From NCBI GenBank assembly GCA_025766275.1, contig JAFKAC010000063.1, forward strand, positions 248,001 through 312,000: 64,000 nt of DNA, in the 5' to 3' direction. This stretch comes from Lactarius indigo. Lineage: Eukaryota > Basidiomycota > Agaricomycetes > Russulales > Russulaceae. Of this stretch, positions 54,889 through 64,000 are shown in pieces. Below the pieces are notes generated by a model. That model saw only the letters and a list, made by a program, of their open reading frames with translations, made no database searches and was not told where the DNA came from. The position numbers were made by a program, and so were the translations under genes. Position 1 is the first letter of the stretch; each line of letters starts with the position of its first letter.

Positions 54889-56549
54889 GACTCCGAAAAA
54901 AAGGTCCAAAACGCCATTAGAATCCTCAGGGGAGGGCGGCGCCTCAAGAAAAAATCGTTTCAAACCATCCTTAGGGTCCTTTCTAGGCGCGCCACCCACA
55001 TGTATACGTTCAAAGCGTGTGATCGGCAGCAGCAGATTGTCCGGATTGCTTCAAAGGGACGAGCGAAAAGTAAAACGAGGTTCTCGATGCACGTTCCCTA
55101 AGCAGAAAGCCACTTTATTGACGGATTCGGTAGGTACAGCCAAGGGGCAGAGCGAGCGAGACAGATGAGGGGCAAAGACGGAAAAGAAAAGGAAAAGATG
55201 CGATCTATCCGAAACGTTCGCGCACCGCACACGATGTACTCAGGCCAGCGGTGGCGTCACCACAAATGTATTCGACGCTCACGTACCATGTGTCACGACG
55301 TGACCATGTCACAGTCACACAGGTCACCGTGGTGGCCACCGCGACGCGTCTCGGGCCCGGGACATAGTATCAGAACGATGCCAAAAGATTAGCTAGTTTT
55401 CCATTACCCTGCGAAAGCGTCCAAAGCTGTGACAGAAAACGACGCCGATGAGAAGACATGACGATTCTTCATTTTTGTGCACAGAATAGGGGCCTACACT
55501 GCCTCCTAATCTCAGTCTCAGAGTCGTCTCAGACCCTGTGTACGTTCTTTGCGCAGCACGCATACAGTATGGAGCTCTGATCGGTTCGACCGACCGCAAA
55601 TTTTGAATCTGAGACCGGTACCACACCCAACAAAAATAGGGGTGTGTGTAATGTTTACTCACGTACTCGTAAAAAAACGTAAAGAAAAGGGGCGTGAAGG
55701 GGAGGAGAAATGGACATGAAAAATGAAGGTGAGGGGATGTTTGCGGCTGAGACAAAGAATATGCAAGCCAGGTTGAAAAAAAAAAAAGCGAGACACTGGT
55801 TTCATTGATATTGATTGAAGAGGATGTGTTTGTTGTTCTTTAAGTTAGTCTGATATAGTGGGAAAAAAGAAGAAAAAGCGACGACAGGCAAGGGCCGTAC
55901 ACTGATAAAGAACAAAAAAAGGAGTATCAAGTAATCGTAGGTAAAGGTAGAGGTTTTTAATAAAGAAAAAAACCCGGCAAGGTGTACAAGGAACGGCGCG
56001 TCCAGTGGCATGCATGCGACAGGCGAAGAGACGAAGAGGATGGAGCCTGGTTCTACTACAAAGGGTGGATGGATGGGTGAATGATATTTTTTGCGAGAGT
56101 AACGTGCGTTCGACGAACGCGTGCGAGAGATAACGGAAAATGAGGGGTGTGGTTGGTGGGAATGAGAAAAGTGATTAAGCGATAGTACAACAACGCTCGC
56201 GCGCAATGAAGGGAGGAGGCTGGGCTTTGTGGGATGAATTAGAAAAGACATGGGAAAGGAGCGGTGTAATGTGGCGACCAGGAGGGGCAGGATAAACCAA
56301 TGACGCGGGCGTGCTTTGCGCGTCGTGTGCGTGTGACCGCATAAAAGTGGTTTCGCCACAACGACAACGCAACGCACGACGAACCCAATATAACCGGTGG
56401 AGAATCAGGTAGAAAAAGAAGAACAATAAACACCCGTCGGGGACGTACGGGAAGAACGTAAACAGAGATAGGACAGAGAGACGCTTCTCATAACCCATAT
56501 CTGATAAGGGAGGAGACTTGAACCGGCAGATGGGAAGAGCTTATCAGTG
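54889..56549. other. Intergenic region downstream of the kinase gene
   Basis: No coding sequence supported. It contains A- and T-rich tracts (about 55776-55788 and 55959-55972) and the putative 3' UTR of the kinase gene next to 56549. Confidence 0.5.
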
Positions 56550-59500
56550 TCACCGCCTGAGAGCGGAGAGCATCTTGGCGAGCGCGTTAATCTGCGCCTT
56601 GTGCACCTTGGGCGCATCACCCCCATCCAGTCCTTGCCCCTGCCCCTGGGTTCCCTGTCCTTGTCCCCCCGAGCCCTGCTGCTCCGCCGCCAGATCCGTC
56701 GTGCTTGTCGCCGCATCCTGCCTGAACTGCGGGTGATGAGGGCGCTCGTTGATCGGCTCGAGTGCACTCTTGACCCCTCCGCTCGTCGCAGGCTGCTTGC
56801 CCTTCCCTCCACGTCCCGCACGCTTCCGCTCACGCGGCTGCGGCGGTGCACCAAAGATGTCCATCTCTCCCTTCTGATGGAGTTCGCGAGGCGCACACCC
56901 GAGTTCCCACGGGACACCGGTCATCACTGAGGGCCGACCGGTCAACAGATGCATCCCAGGGATGAATTGTGAGGGGCCGGGGAAGTACGTACGCTTGATG
57001 TTCGGTGGCGGCCGTCGTGGCAGTCCGTTACTATTATTGTTCACCTGTGGTGGACATCCCTTATTCGAATGAACAGAGGAAGCCAGGCTTGAGGAAGAGA
57101 AGGTAGGGCTCTGGGGATTGCGCCAGTTCGTGCTCGACGAGGCGGATGAGGCGGAAACTGAAGTAGCAAATGTCGATACTGAGCGCACACTCTGATTGCT
57201 GTACCGTGTGAATGCGCTCGACGACGTGTTGGTACTCGACATCGAGTTTCGCCAATTGCTGGACGTGGTCGAGCTCGAGCTTGAACTGCTCGCCAATGGC
57301 CGGCCACTGAGCGTACTCGTCGGCGACGCCCCACGCCGCGGCGGTGACTGGGACAGAACCTCCGGATGTCCTCCCACCCGACCCCGCAACGATGACTGCA
57401 GATGCAACGGCGGTACTGGAGGGGCTTGTAATGGGGAAGGTGCTGGGGGAGTTGTCGGGTTCAGCCCCATGATTAAGTTGGTCACATTCGTCGCGCGTGC
57501 AGAGCCAGACGTCGAATTGGAACGGGTACTGCGAGAGTCGGACCGCGTGCCAGTGATCGCCTCGCCGGCGCTCTTCCCAAAGGACAATTTCCACTTGCTC
57601 GGCTTTTTCGTGACAGGTGTTGGTACCGGGGCAGGCTGAGGAGTTGGAACATCGAGGAAGGATTGGGTAGAGGCCGTAGTCGAGCGCGTCTGGCGGCTGA
57701 GCTCACGCACGAGCGTTTGAGACGCCATCGCGAGTCGTTCAGACGTCTGGGTGTGGTCCGTCGGTGGCGTCATGCCCTTGCCCTTCCTCCCACGCTTCCG
57801 CCGCTTGGTCGTAGAAAGAGAGCGGACAGATGGAGAAAGCCCATCCTCCGCTTGTTGTTGCTGTTGCTCTTCGTCCTCATCCTCCTCATTAAGTACGAGG
57901 TCCAGTGCGGGAGGATGCGTGCCATCGGAACCGTCGTGATCGAGAACGGGGTCCACAGGGGTGTTTTGAGAAATAGCACGAAGAAGAGCAGGTGGCCGGC
58001 GGGGCGAGCCACCGGCGACGGAAGCCTGACGAGAAGACGGGCGGCGGGAAGCCGGAGCGGAGGCGATCGGGTGTCCGGGAATAGACGCCGTGGAGGGAAC
58101 GCGGGAATGTGTATGTGTCGCCGGTTGCGACGCTCCCATGAGCGTGGGCAAATCACGGATCCAGACGCCAAACTCGCGGGCACCAATGCGCTGTGAATCG
58201 TCGGTAGGATCCTCGAGGATGCAGAATACGTTCTCGACAAGGAAATTAGCAACAGGTAGAGTCATACCGGCGAATCGCCGCATAAAAAAATCGGTTGGAT
58301 TGGAAAGATACTGATTGAAAGAAGAGCATTCGCCCTTTGCCGTGTCCGTCCATGGATTGTAGTGATACAGCCTACACGCGATTAACACAGGTGAGCGACG
58401 ATCCCGAGAAGCAAAGGGGAAAAAAAAAAAGATGCACGACGGCACGTAACGTACATGTTGATGAGGACAATGCCGAGAGACCATACATCCGCGGCACGGG
58501 GCTTGTAAACAGGGGCCACGTTGTTTCTGCACTCTGTGAAGAGAGATAAGCCGTGAGAAGTAATGCTAGTGAAGGATAGGGGTCGTACCGAAGCTCATGT
58601 ACGGAGCACTTCCGCAATCCATGTCAGATGAGACAGCGTCGCGAGTGGAGAGTCCAAAGTCGGAGAGCTTAACGACGACTTTGCGCTCGCGAATACCATC
58701 TTGATTGAGCGTCCACCCGTCGGTAACGATAAAATTCTCCGGCTTGATGTCGCGATGGAAGACAGAGGCGTCGTGGCAGGTGGCCACAGCCTCACACATC
58801 TGGGCGAACATGGAAGCGATCAGACGGAGACGGGTGTAGGACAGCAACTGAGATGGGTGAAGTGACGAGAGAAGACCGGGAGTGGGGGGAGTGTGGTTCA
58901 GCGCCGGATCGGAAGTAGGATCGACATCGTAGTGATCGCGGGCCTGCTCCAGAAAGTAGAACAGATCTTGACCGGGAACAAATTCGAGAAGGAGAAGGAG
59001 AAATGCAGAAGTTTCGAAAGTGCGATGCAAGGTGACAATGTTGGAGTGCACAGGAATTGACTGATGAATCGTCGCCTTATTTATTTTTTGGTGAGAACCC
59101 GAACTGAGCTAAGATTAGTTACGGGACATACCTCTGTGAGCTGAGAAGCGAGTTCTTCTTCATCGAGGTCGGCCTTGGATAAAAGCTTGATAGCGTATTC
59201 ACGGCCGTACTCGGTCGGAGGAGACCGAGACACGGAGGCATCATCCAATTCGAGGCGACCCCCCGGATAGAAATGATCGTCCTCGGAAGGTGGAGAACGG
59301 CAAAGAACCTCACGGACGAGATATACGACGGCGTAGCTCCCAGTACCCAATTTACGAATGACTTGAAATTCTGTCGCCGGTTCTTGATGGTCAGGAACGT
59401 GCTCAGAAGAACTGTTTGCGACGAGACGGAGGGGTTCGCCGAGAAGGGGAATTCCCTCGCCAACGATGTCACCGTGGGAAAGGACGTCCTCGATGTGGGA

Positions 59501-59851
59501 GGAGAAGGAAGAGTGCTCCTTGGAGGAGGAAGGAGGCTTGGGGAAGTCGTTACGGTGGGAGGAATGATGGGAGGGACGAGGGACGACCTGAGGAAGGGTA
59601 GAGGGAGGGAAAGAGGGGGACGGTAAGGAAGAAAAAGAGGTGGAAACGGATAGGGACGGGGAGAATGACAAGCGATCCTGAGACAAGTCGGTGTCGACGC
59701 TACGCTTTTGGGTCAAAGGTACGACGAGACGACGAGGACCAGACTTTGAAGGGACATTAGAGAGGAACCTAGGGGTACTGGCGACGGAGGACGATTTCTT
59801 TCGGCCATCTTCGAAGGCGAACGGGGAAGGGTGGGCTGTGTACTGCAACAT
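56550..59851 (-). CDS. Ksp1/Ran1-like serine/threonine protein kinase
   Basis: Four exons (59132-59851, 58589-59075, 58455-58533, 56550-58371) give 1035 residues, close to yeast Ksp1 (1029). A Ser/Pro-rich N-terminus of about 165 residues precedes the kinase domain. Glycine loop LGTGSYAVVYLV, VAIK-type lysine in EYAIKLLSK, catalytic loop FHRDIKPENF, DFGLST and APE-like GSAPYMSFE are present. A large insert lies between the glycine loop and the lysine. The domain ends with ADVWSLGIVLINMLYHYNPWTD and GMTLPVANFLVENVFCIL.D, typical of the Ksp1/Sks1/Ran1 group. The tail of more than 500 residues is low complexity, with Gln, Ser and a Gly-Gln-rich end. In yeasts such kinases repress autophagy and filamentous growth or act in nutrient signalling; that role is inferred here. 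Confidence 0.9.
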
Positions 59852-59997
59852 GAGGGGGGAAGGGCGAGGGCTGGTTGATAACCACCGACGACTTGCTCAA
59901 GAGGAGAGGAAGGCTCGGAGGTGTATCTGTTCAGACGGAGACCTGCTGAGAGTCTGATTAGAATGGCATGCAGCTTGGCGAGCAAATTCTTCTCCAA

Positions 59998-60160
59998 AGA
60001 TGGGGAAAGCAGAGTGAGGAGAGGGGAGGAGGAGAGAGAGAGGAGAGAAGAGAGGATGGGGAGGGAAGTAGCCCCGGGGGAGGGGTTGGAGGATGGGGGA
60101 TGGAGGAGGAAGAGGAGGAAAGAGGAGGAGAGGAAGGAGACGGTCGGCGGAGGGTGGAGA
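59998..60160. promoter_or_regulatory. Purine/pyrimidine tract upstream of the kinase gene
   Basis: An almost pure GA tract on the plus strand, hence CT-rich on the kinase coding strand, about 150-310 bases upstream of the ATG at 59851. Long CT tracts are common just upstream of transcription starts in filamentous fungi. Confidence 0.5.
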
Positions 60161-60990
60161 GAACTGATCTAGTGTAAACTATACGGAGTGAGCGAGTGAC
60201 CGTGTGCGTTTGTTACGGGTTGGCTAATAGCGGGGCTTGAATTTAACAATGTAGTCATGCGGTGTGCTCAGTGAGTCCCCGCCGACGTTAGCCCGCCGTC
60301 TCGATTTTATTCTATTTCACTCCATACTTGGTTAACTAATTGTATAATCCGGTGATCGCAGTGTAGCCGACAAGGCCACGGATTAAGTGCGACCATGTGC
60401 TCTCAGCGCTTCTTTGCCATACTGTTCTCTCGTACCTTTACCTACAAGCACGCGCTATTCGGCCATACCACCTCTATTCCCTTCACCCTACTACGTACCA
60501 TACTCGTTCCTTCACGATCACCCCATCACACCTTCGTCGCAAGGTGCCTCGCACCGCTTAATTGTTCGCTTCTACCTCGGCGACCAAGTGTTACATATAC
60601 AAACAGTACACATGTTCACACGTGTTGTAGTTGTACGGTACTCTAGTCCCAGAGATTGAGAACTGAGGTTGCCACGCGCTCGCCGCCCGCAACACAGTGT
60701 GTCAGGATCTCGCTTCACATACATAAGCACCCGAATAAAGCTTACGTTTACTCTCCTACTGTACTCGCCCACTGATCTCGCGGCACGATCAGCCCAGGCG
60801 AGGCCCTTGCTCTCTGCCCAAGCTAAGCTCGATCGACTGCCTGCGGACGAAAGACAGAAGGGGAAATGAAAATTATTGCCGTCCAATCCGTACGGTACGG
60901 TTCCGATTAGCGGTACCGGCAGCAGTTCACGCCGCGTGTCCGTGTTCGACGCTAAGACCATTAAGATCATCCGTCCCATCCCCCATCTCC
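60161..60990. other. Intergenic region between UTP6 and the kinase gene
   Basis: Holds the distal kinase promoter and the UTP6 3' UTR. No coding sequence supported. Confidence 0.5.
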
Positions 60991-63127
60991 TCACCGCTGA
61001 TCATCACGCTGCTGTTGCCGCACGACAGCAGCCCATCGTTGCGCAAGTCCGGCGCCACCCACTGCCCCATGTGCCCGCGCGATCACCCGCATCGCCTCGT
61101 CCCCGCGCCCTTTCCTCTCCAACAGCCACTTCGCCCACGCCAGCGTCGCCTCCTCCACATCACCCGCTCCCCGCCAATACTCGTACACATCCCGCAGTAG
61201 CGCCTCGTGCCCCTCCGTGTCCACCGCCGCAAGCACGCCAAACGCCCGCGCCCACACCGCTGCGCCAGGCAGGCACCGCCGTGCAACATGCTCTACGCGC
61301 TCCCGCCGCGCTGCGGCGCTCGGTAGCGCGCCCAGCGCATCTACGAAGCGCATTAGCAGCGCCTGATGGACGTCGCGCAGTGCAGCCACGTCCGCGCGCA
61401 TGCTCTCGGCCAACAGCGCATCAAGCCCCTCCTCATGCTCACTCTGCTCCGCGCACCAGAGCCAGATCTCCACGCATGCCGGTACCGCTCTGCGGGCGCT
61501 CGCACCCGCCGCCGACGCCGAGTCGGCCGTGCCGTGTGCGGACTCGGCACGCAGACGAGCGAGCCAGACGCGTGTGTCGGACTGTGCGGCGGAAGTATAG
61601 CGCGCTGCGATGCGTAGGATCCTGTGCGGGGCAGCTGGGGGTTTTGGCAGGTCCACAAGTGTGATGAGTACACGGATGTGTGCGGCGAGGAGTGCGGCGA
61701 CCGGTGGCGTGTTGCTTTTTCTTTGACGTTTGATGAGCGCGTGTAGGCCGCCCACTAGATACAGTTTCTGTCACCAGCAAAATCATATATTTTTTTCGGC
61801 GTCAGCAAAAAGGAATGAAGGGTTGGTTCGCGATCGTACCAGGTGTGTGTCGACGTCTTCTTTCCCACACCACTCTTCGATGAATTGGGCGTACGCTGTT
61901 GCCATTTCTTCGGGCGGCTGTTGCCCCGCTGCGTCCAGCGCCTTGAGCATCTCCTCGTTGGCACGCCTCAATGCATCGACCAATGCGCCACCCGCGAGCT
62001 CCTCTGCAGACGTAAGTGCCAGTGCCTGTGTCGCACGCAGCACAACCGCAGACGCATCGCCCGGCAACGTCTCGGCTAAGCGCTCGTGTAGGTGGTCCAG
62101 CAAAGCGCTTCTTAAAGCCTGCTTGACAGGATATCCCGCAATGACTTCTTGCAGACTCTGAAACAGACCGATCGTCGGTAGAGCTGTAATTCATAGCGGA
62201 GTTTTTGTGCTCGAAAAACGAAAAACGAAAACGAGGTTTCGCTATAATTTTCAAACTCACCTTTGGCCGCACTGTCGATCGCCTGGCATACAATCGCTCC
62301 GTCCATGATCGCCCGCCGCGCCGCGTCGCCCATAGCCTGTTCCTCGGCCCTGTCAACGCGCTCACCCTCACCCTCCTCCCCCGAGGCTGAATCTGAATCG
62401 AGCGCAATCCCGAGTACGTCCCAGCGCCGACGCATAGCCTCGACAAAGCCAAGCTCTAGACGGACGTACTCGCGCCACATCTCCGTGCTGCTTGCGTTGA
62501 GCCTGAGCCCACGGAGCAGCAGTGAACGCGCGGCGCCCATGCCGCCGTGGGCGAGCTCATGTGCCGCAGCGAGCACGTAGAGCGCAGGGGTGCGTGGATG
62601 TAGTTGCACTGCCCGCGCGGCGATGCGCCCCGCGAGCGCACGGGCACCCTCGCGCTGCGCTAGCCGCAGGTACTGTAGCCAAAGCGAGACATCCGACTTG
62701 AACTTTTGCAGGGCACGCTCGAAGATATGGAACTGCCTGCGTGTCAACGCGTAGTCCGATATCGACGGCGGTGATTTGGGTATCTCTTTACGTGTGCTTT
62801 TAGTTTTTATGTCGTTGGTGGTATGTATGAAAGGGACGCACTGAGGCGCGCTGCGCGTTTGCGCCGGAGGGCCTCGAGGCCCATTTCGTAGGCTGCGTAG
62901 CGCAGATAATCGTTCTTGTTTGGAATGCGCCGCACGAGTGCCATCTCGAATGCCGTGCGCTTTTTGAGGATGTGCTTGATCTCGGAAGATGAGAAGAGGC
63001 CCTTCTCACCGAGGTCTTTCAGCTCGGCGAGCATCTACCCGCACGGCAAATAGGTCGTTCATACCCGCGACACGTACTAAGGAACACGACTGCGCACCTG
63101 CTCTTGCTGAAACTGAACCCTCTCCAT
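60991..63127 (-). CDS. UTP6: U3 snoRNP-associated protein Utp6
   Basis: HAT-repeat component of the UTP-B subcomplex of the small-subunit processome, nucleolus, required for 18S rRNA processing. Five exons (63098-63127, 62842-63034, 62261-62785, 61840-62183, 60991-61767) give 622 residues. The N-terminus MERVQFQQEQMLAELKDL, then IKHILKKRTAFEMALVRRIP, DYLRYAAYEMGLEALRRKR, RRQFHIFERALQKFKSDV.LW and PALYVLAAAHEL are the family core. Further HAT-like helices follow to the C-terminus. The coding strand is very GC-rich in the last exon, creating long opposite-strand frames. A 129-base gap separates it from the divergent neighbour. Confidence 0.95.
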
Positions 63128-63256
63128 GTTTGTTGTGATGTTATCGGTCGGAGCAAGTGGAGACGGTGTTGGCCGGCCCGGATATTTGAGGAAAAAAAGG
63201 TTCGAGGCTTTGTTGGCCGCTTTCCCCCTCTTTTCAATCGTACACCAGACCAGATA
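63128..63256. promoter_or_regulatory. Short bidirectional promoter, UTP6 and 63257 gene
   Basis: Only 129 bases separate the two divergent ATGs. No TATA box is visible. Such compact divergent pairs are often co-expressed; this is inference. Confidence 0.5.
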
Positions 63257-64000
63257 ATGCCGACAAGAGCTCACCGACCGACTCTCGCCCGTACACACTC
63301 GAGAAGCTCCTCGGGGGGCTCTTCCAAGGTCGTTCTCAACCTCCAGCTCACTCAAAAGGAGCCCGTCCTGCCTAAGATCGATAAGGCAAGACGCACCAGC
63401 CACACTTTTGAGGTGTGTCACCGTTTCCCCTCCGTCACCCCCACAGCACGTCCGAACTCGTGGAGCTCGCTCACGTCACCCTTTGCTTCTCTCTTCGGAT
63501 TACCTCTTCATGAACTACTGACGTTCAACTTCGTTTCTGACAGCCTGCCGGACGTACGAATGTCTTGCGAACCGGGAGCACTGTGCGCGTGCAATCACGC
63601 GAGCATGTCCCCAGTGCCGCACCGCGTCGCGCCGCGACGAACCCACCCCCATCCCGGGGCGGAAAGCCCAAAGCCGGCTTTACCATCGCGGCATCGACCG
63701 TGGCGAGCGATGACGAGGACGAGTGGGTCTCAAGTGAGAGCGGCGCGGCGACGCCCCTAGACGACGCGTCCGGTGACGAGGGTTCAGGTAGGAAAACACC
63801 ACAAGAGCAGCAGTCTCCAACTACCCCCGTCGACGCCGCTGGGAACGGTCAGAACGCCGCATTTGTTCCTAGCACTACTCCGCGTGCAGAACCCACACAA
63901 CCCCGTCCGCGCGTGCAGACGAACGGTTTCACCGTGCGTCAACCTCCCGTCGCAGCTCCCCCAGCACGAATACCCTCGCCGTTACAACATCCACCGCAAG
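63257..64000 (+). CDS. Unknown regulatory-like protein, N-terminal part (cut by window end)
   Basis: Exon 1 is 63257-63412. Exon 2 starts at 63544 after a 131-base intron and stays open to base 64000. It reads a basic Ser/Arg-rich start, VVLNLQLTQKEPVLPKID, ARRTSHTFE, then TIAASTVASDDEDEWVSSES. The acidic SDDEDEWVSSESGAATP motif recalls fungal proteins with the DUF1752/DUF3295 pair of conserved regions (unknown function, possibly transcription-related). That assignment is from memory and tentative. The rest is disordered, with Gln, Pro and Thr. Confidence 0.65.

Noticed and set aside
56547..57640. Plus frames opposite the kinase tail
   Set aside because: Shadows of a Ser/Pro-rich coding exon.
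60876..61664. 262-codon plus frame opposite UTP6
   Set aside because: GC-driven shadow rich in Ala, Pro and Arg; UTP6 on the minus strand is continuous and family-consistent.
1..64000. tRNA genes, rRNA genes or CRISPR arrays
   Set aside because: No pair of A and B boxes with a foldable cloverleaf was found by eye, no rRNA stretch, and no spaced direct repeats; the genome is eukaryotic.

Overview
The window is a nuclear segment of a filamentous basidiomycete, most likely an Agaricomycete. Its genes are interrupted by many GT-AG introns of about 50-65 nt. It carries typical fungal housekeeping genes (SEY1, HOB3/RVS161, RACK1, GOT1, RPL12, UTP6, a Ksp1-type kinase) and NACHT/WD40 NLR-like genes of the kind expanded in mushroom-forming fungi. 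All gene models were built by eye from reading frames, splice sites and remembered family sequences. No searches were run. Complete models were checked for exon totals divisible by three.

Layout. 1-9 kb: acetoacetyl-CoA synthetase (minus, cut by the left edge), SEY1 (plus), the BAR protein HOB3 (minus) and a multi-pass membrane protein (plus). 9-19 kb: an intronless proline-rich single-pass membrane protein, here called P, then a C2-NACHT NLR-like gene (NLR-A) whose 3' part is an in-frame copy of the soluble part of P. The P-derived part and its 3' flank are a direct duplication (9282-12561 and 15708-19197). 19.5-29 kb: a membrane-anchored glutaredoxin-like protein without the active-site cysteine, a gene-poor stretch, an acidic unknown protein, RACK1 with a U24 snoRNA in an intron, and a nucleoside hydrolase. 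29-47 kb: a duplicated and decaying neighbourhood with two intact NmrA-like reductase genes, two broken copies of an adrenodoxin-reductase (ARH1-type) gene, a fragment of the nucleoside hydrolase, an unknown gene, smaller tandem blocks, and in the middle a full-length C2-NACHT-WD40 gene (NLR-B) with 14 near-identical WD40 repeats. 47.6-64 kb: an ordinary gene-dense arm with GOT1, a FucP-like sugar transporter, RPL12, a Pho80-type cyclin, an inverted repeat with a gene remnant, a Ksp1-like kinase, UTP6, and the start of an unknown regulatory protein cut by the right edge.

The housekeeping genes do not form one pathway. The unusual part is the 9-47 kb accessory region: two related NLR-like genes with matching exon structure sit among segmental duplications. 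One keeps a fast-evolving WD40 sensor. The other has swapped its sensor for a copy of a neighbouring host membrane protein, an arrangement resembling the integrated decoys of plant NLRs. That functional reading is inference; the fusion itself can be read directly in the sequence.
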